DNA of 19,035 nt from Thiobacillus sp. GTDB lineage: Bacteria > Pseudomonadota > Gammaproteobacteria > Burkholderiales > Thiobacillaceae. Under the pieces are notes generated by a model that saw only the letters and a program-made list of their open reading frames with translations, made no database searches and was not told the DNA's origin. How positions within the stretch are numbered: the first letter of the stretch is position 1; each line of letters starts with the position of its first letter. The stretch is from contig NZ_JANJXQ010000057.1 of assembly GCF_024708915.1 (NCBI RefSeq), positions 1 to 19,035 on the forward strand, written 5' to 3'. Below, one piece after another: positions 18,710 through 19,035 of the stretch. The position numbers and the translations under genes were made by a program.

Positions 18710-18876
18710 GACTCTATCTCTTGTGTGGAACAGGGGAAGCGGCGTGCGCCGCGTGCCCGGATGAAAGGCGGAACGCTAGCTGCCGAGCCCTGAATGGTAA
18801 TGCCATGCGGACGCCGGGAACAGGTCCATTCCTACCGTTTGCGCGTAGGCCGGTTTGTCTGTAGGAGGGGGGGCGC
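18710..18876. other. Intergenic region between purC and the YeeE/YedE gene
   Basis: This stretch of 167 bases has no gene. It holds a GC hairpin, GCGGC-GTGC-GCCGC (18739-18752), that could fold in the transporter leader or end the purC transcript, although no T tract follows in either direction. A cluster of short repeats also lies here: CCTAC at 18831-18835 against GTAGG at 18845-18849 and again at 18861-18865. No convincing promoter hexamers were found. Confidence 0.4.
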
Positions 18877-19035
18877 TTACCCCAGCAGCCGCGTCATCGC
18901 CTCGCGGTATTTCTCGCTGGTCTTGTCGACGATCTCGGCCGGCAACGCCGGTCCCGGTGCCTGCTTGTTCCAGCCGCTGGCTAGCAGCCAGTCGCGCACG
19001 AACTGCTTGTCGAAGCTGGGCGGATTGCTGCCGGG
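18877..19035 (-). CDS. purC: SAICAR synthase PurC, C-terminal end only
   Basis: This holds the last 52 codons plus TAA of a gene that runs off the right edge. Reading the reverse strand gives [20 protein letters not shown], then [20 protein letters not shown] and [12 protein letters not shown]. This is the characteristic C-terminus of phosphoribosylaminoimidazole-succinocarboxamide synthase, which joins aspartate to CAIR in purine biosynthesis. [13 protein letters not shown] is a family hallmark. It points toward the YeeE/YedE gene but is 167 bases from it, so separate transcription is likely. Confidence 0.93.
   Translation of the reverse strand, partial: PGSNPPSFDKQFVRDWLLASGWNKQAPGPALPAEIVDKTSEKYREAMTRLLG

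Overview
The window is high-GC bacterial DNA with densely packed genes. The protein families (ThiC, UppP, ArgB, PurC, a RegB/RegA pair, a copper receptor with PCu(A)C) suggest a betaproteobacterium, probably of the Rhodocyclales (Thauera/Azoarcus-like). That placement comes from gene content and sequence style, not from any search.

Layout. Positions 1-3935 hold, on the + strand, the 3' end of thiC, a membrane-bound diguanylate cyclase with a 7TMR-DISM sensor region, and uppP. Positions 3939-6479 hold a - strand operon-like run: the redox sensor kinase regB, its regulator regA (joined by an ATGA overlap), and a YebE/DUF533 TerB-like membrane protein. Divergent from it is a + strand copper-acquisition pair: a TonB-dependent receptor with CxxxM and HxM copper-ligand motifs like those of OprC/NosA, followed by a periplasmic PCu(A)C chaperone. 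The shared 173-bp upstream region contains a perfect GCGAC-N5-GTCGC palindrome resembling RegA/PrrA sites. After a strong terminator come argB, an EVE-domain protein and a TauE/SafE anion exporter, all +.

Positions 11785-16592 carry the most notable block, a complete diffusible-signal-factor (DSF) quorum-sensing module. It consists of rpfF (signal synthase, +), convergent with and overlapping rpfC (hybrid sensor kinase, -) and rpfG (REC + HD-GYP c-di-GMP phosphodiesterase, -). The DNA here looks less GC-rich than the housekeeping genes to its left, which hints at acquisition. A secreted DUF3530 alpha/beta hydrolase (+) and a YeeE/YedE thiosulfate-type transporter (-) follow, converging on a 16-bp bidirectional terminator. 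The right edge is the 3' end of purC (-).

Working model. RpfF would make a cis-2-unsaturated fatty acid signal, RpfC would sense it and phosphorylate RpfG, and RpfG would lower c-di-GMP, opposing cyclases such as the one at 1286-3043. RegB/RegA may tie copper uptake, needed for cuproenzymes such as oxidases or nitrous oxide reductase, to the respiratory redox state. No tRNA, rRNA, CRISPR array, insertion sequence or phage gene was seen, and no gene-free stretch exceeds 300 bases.
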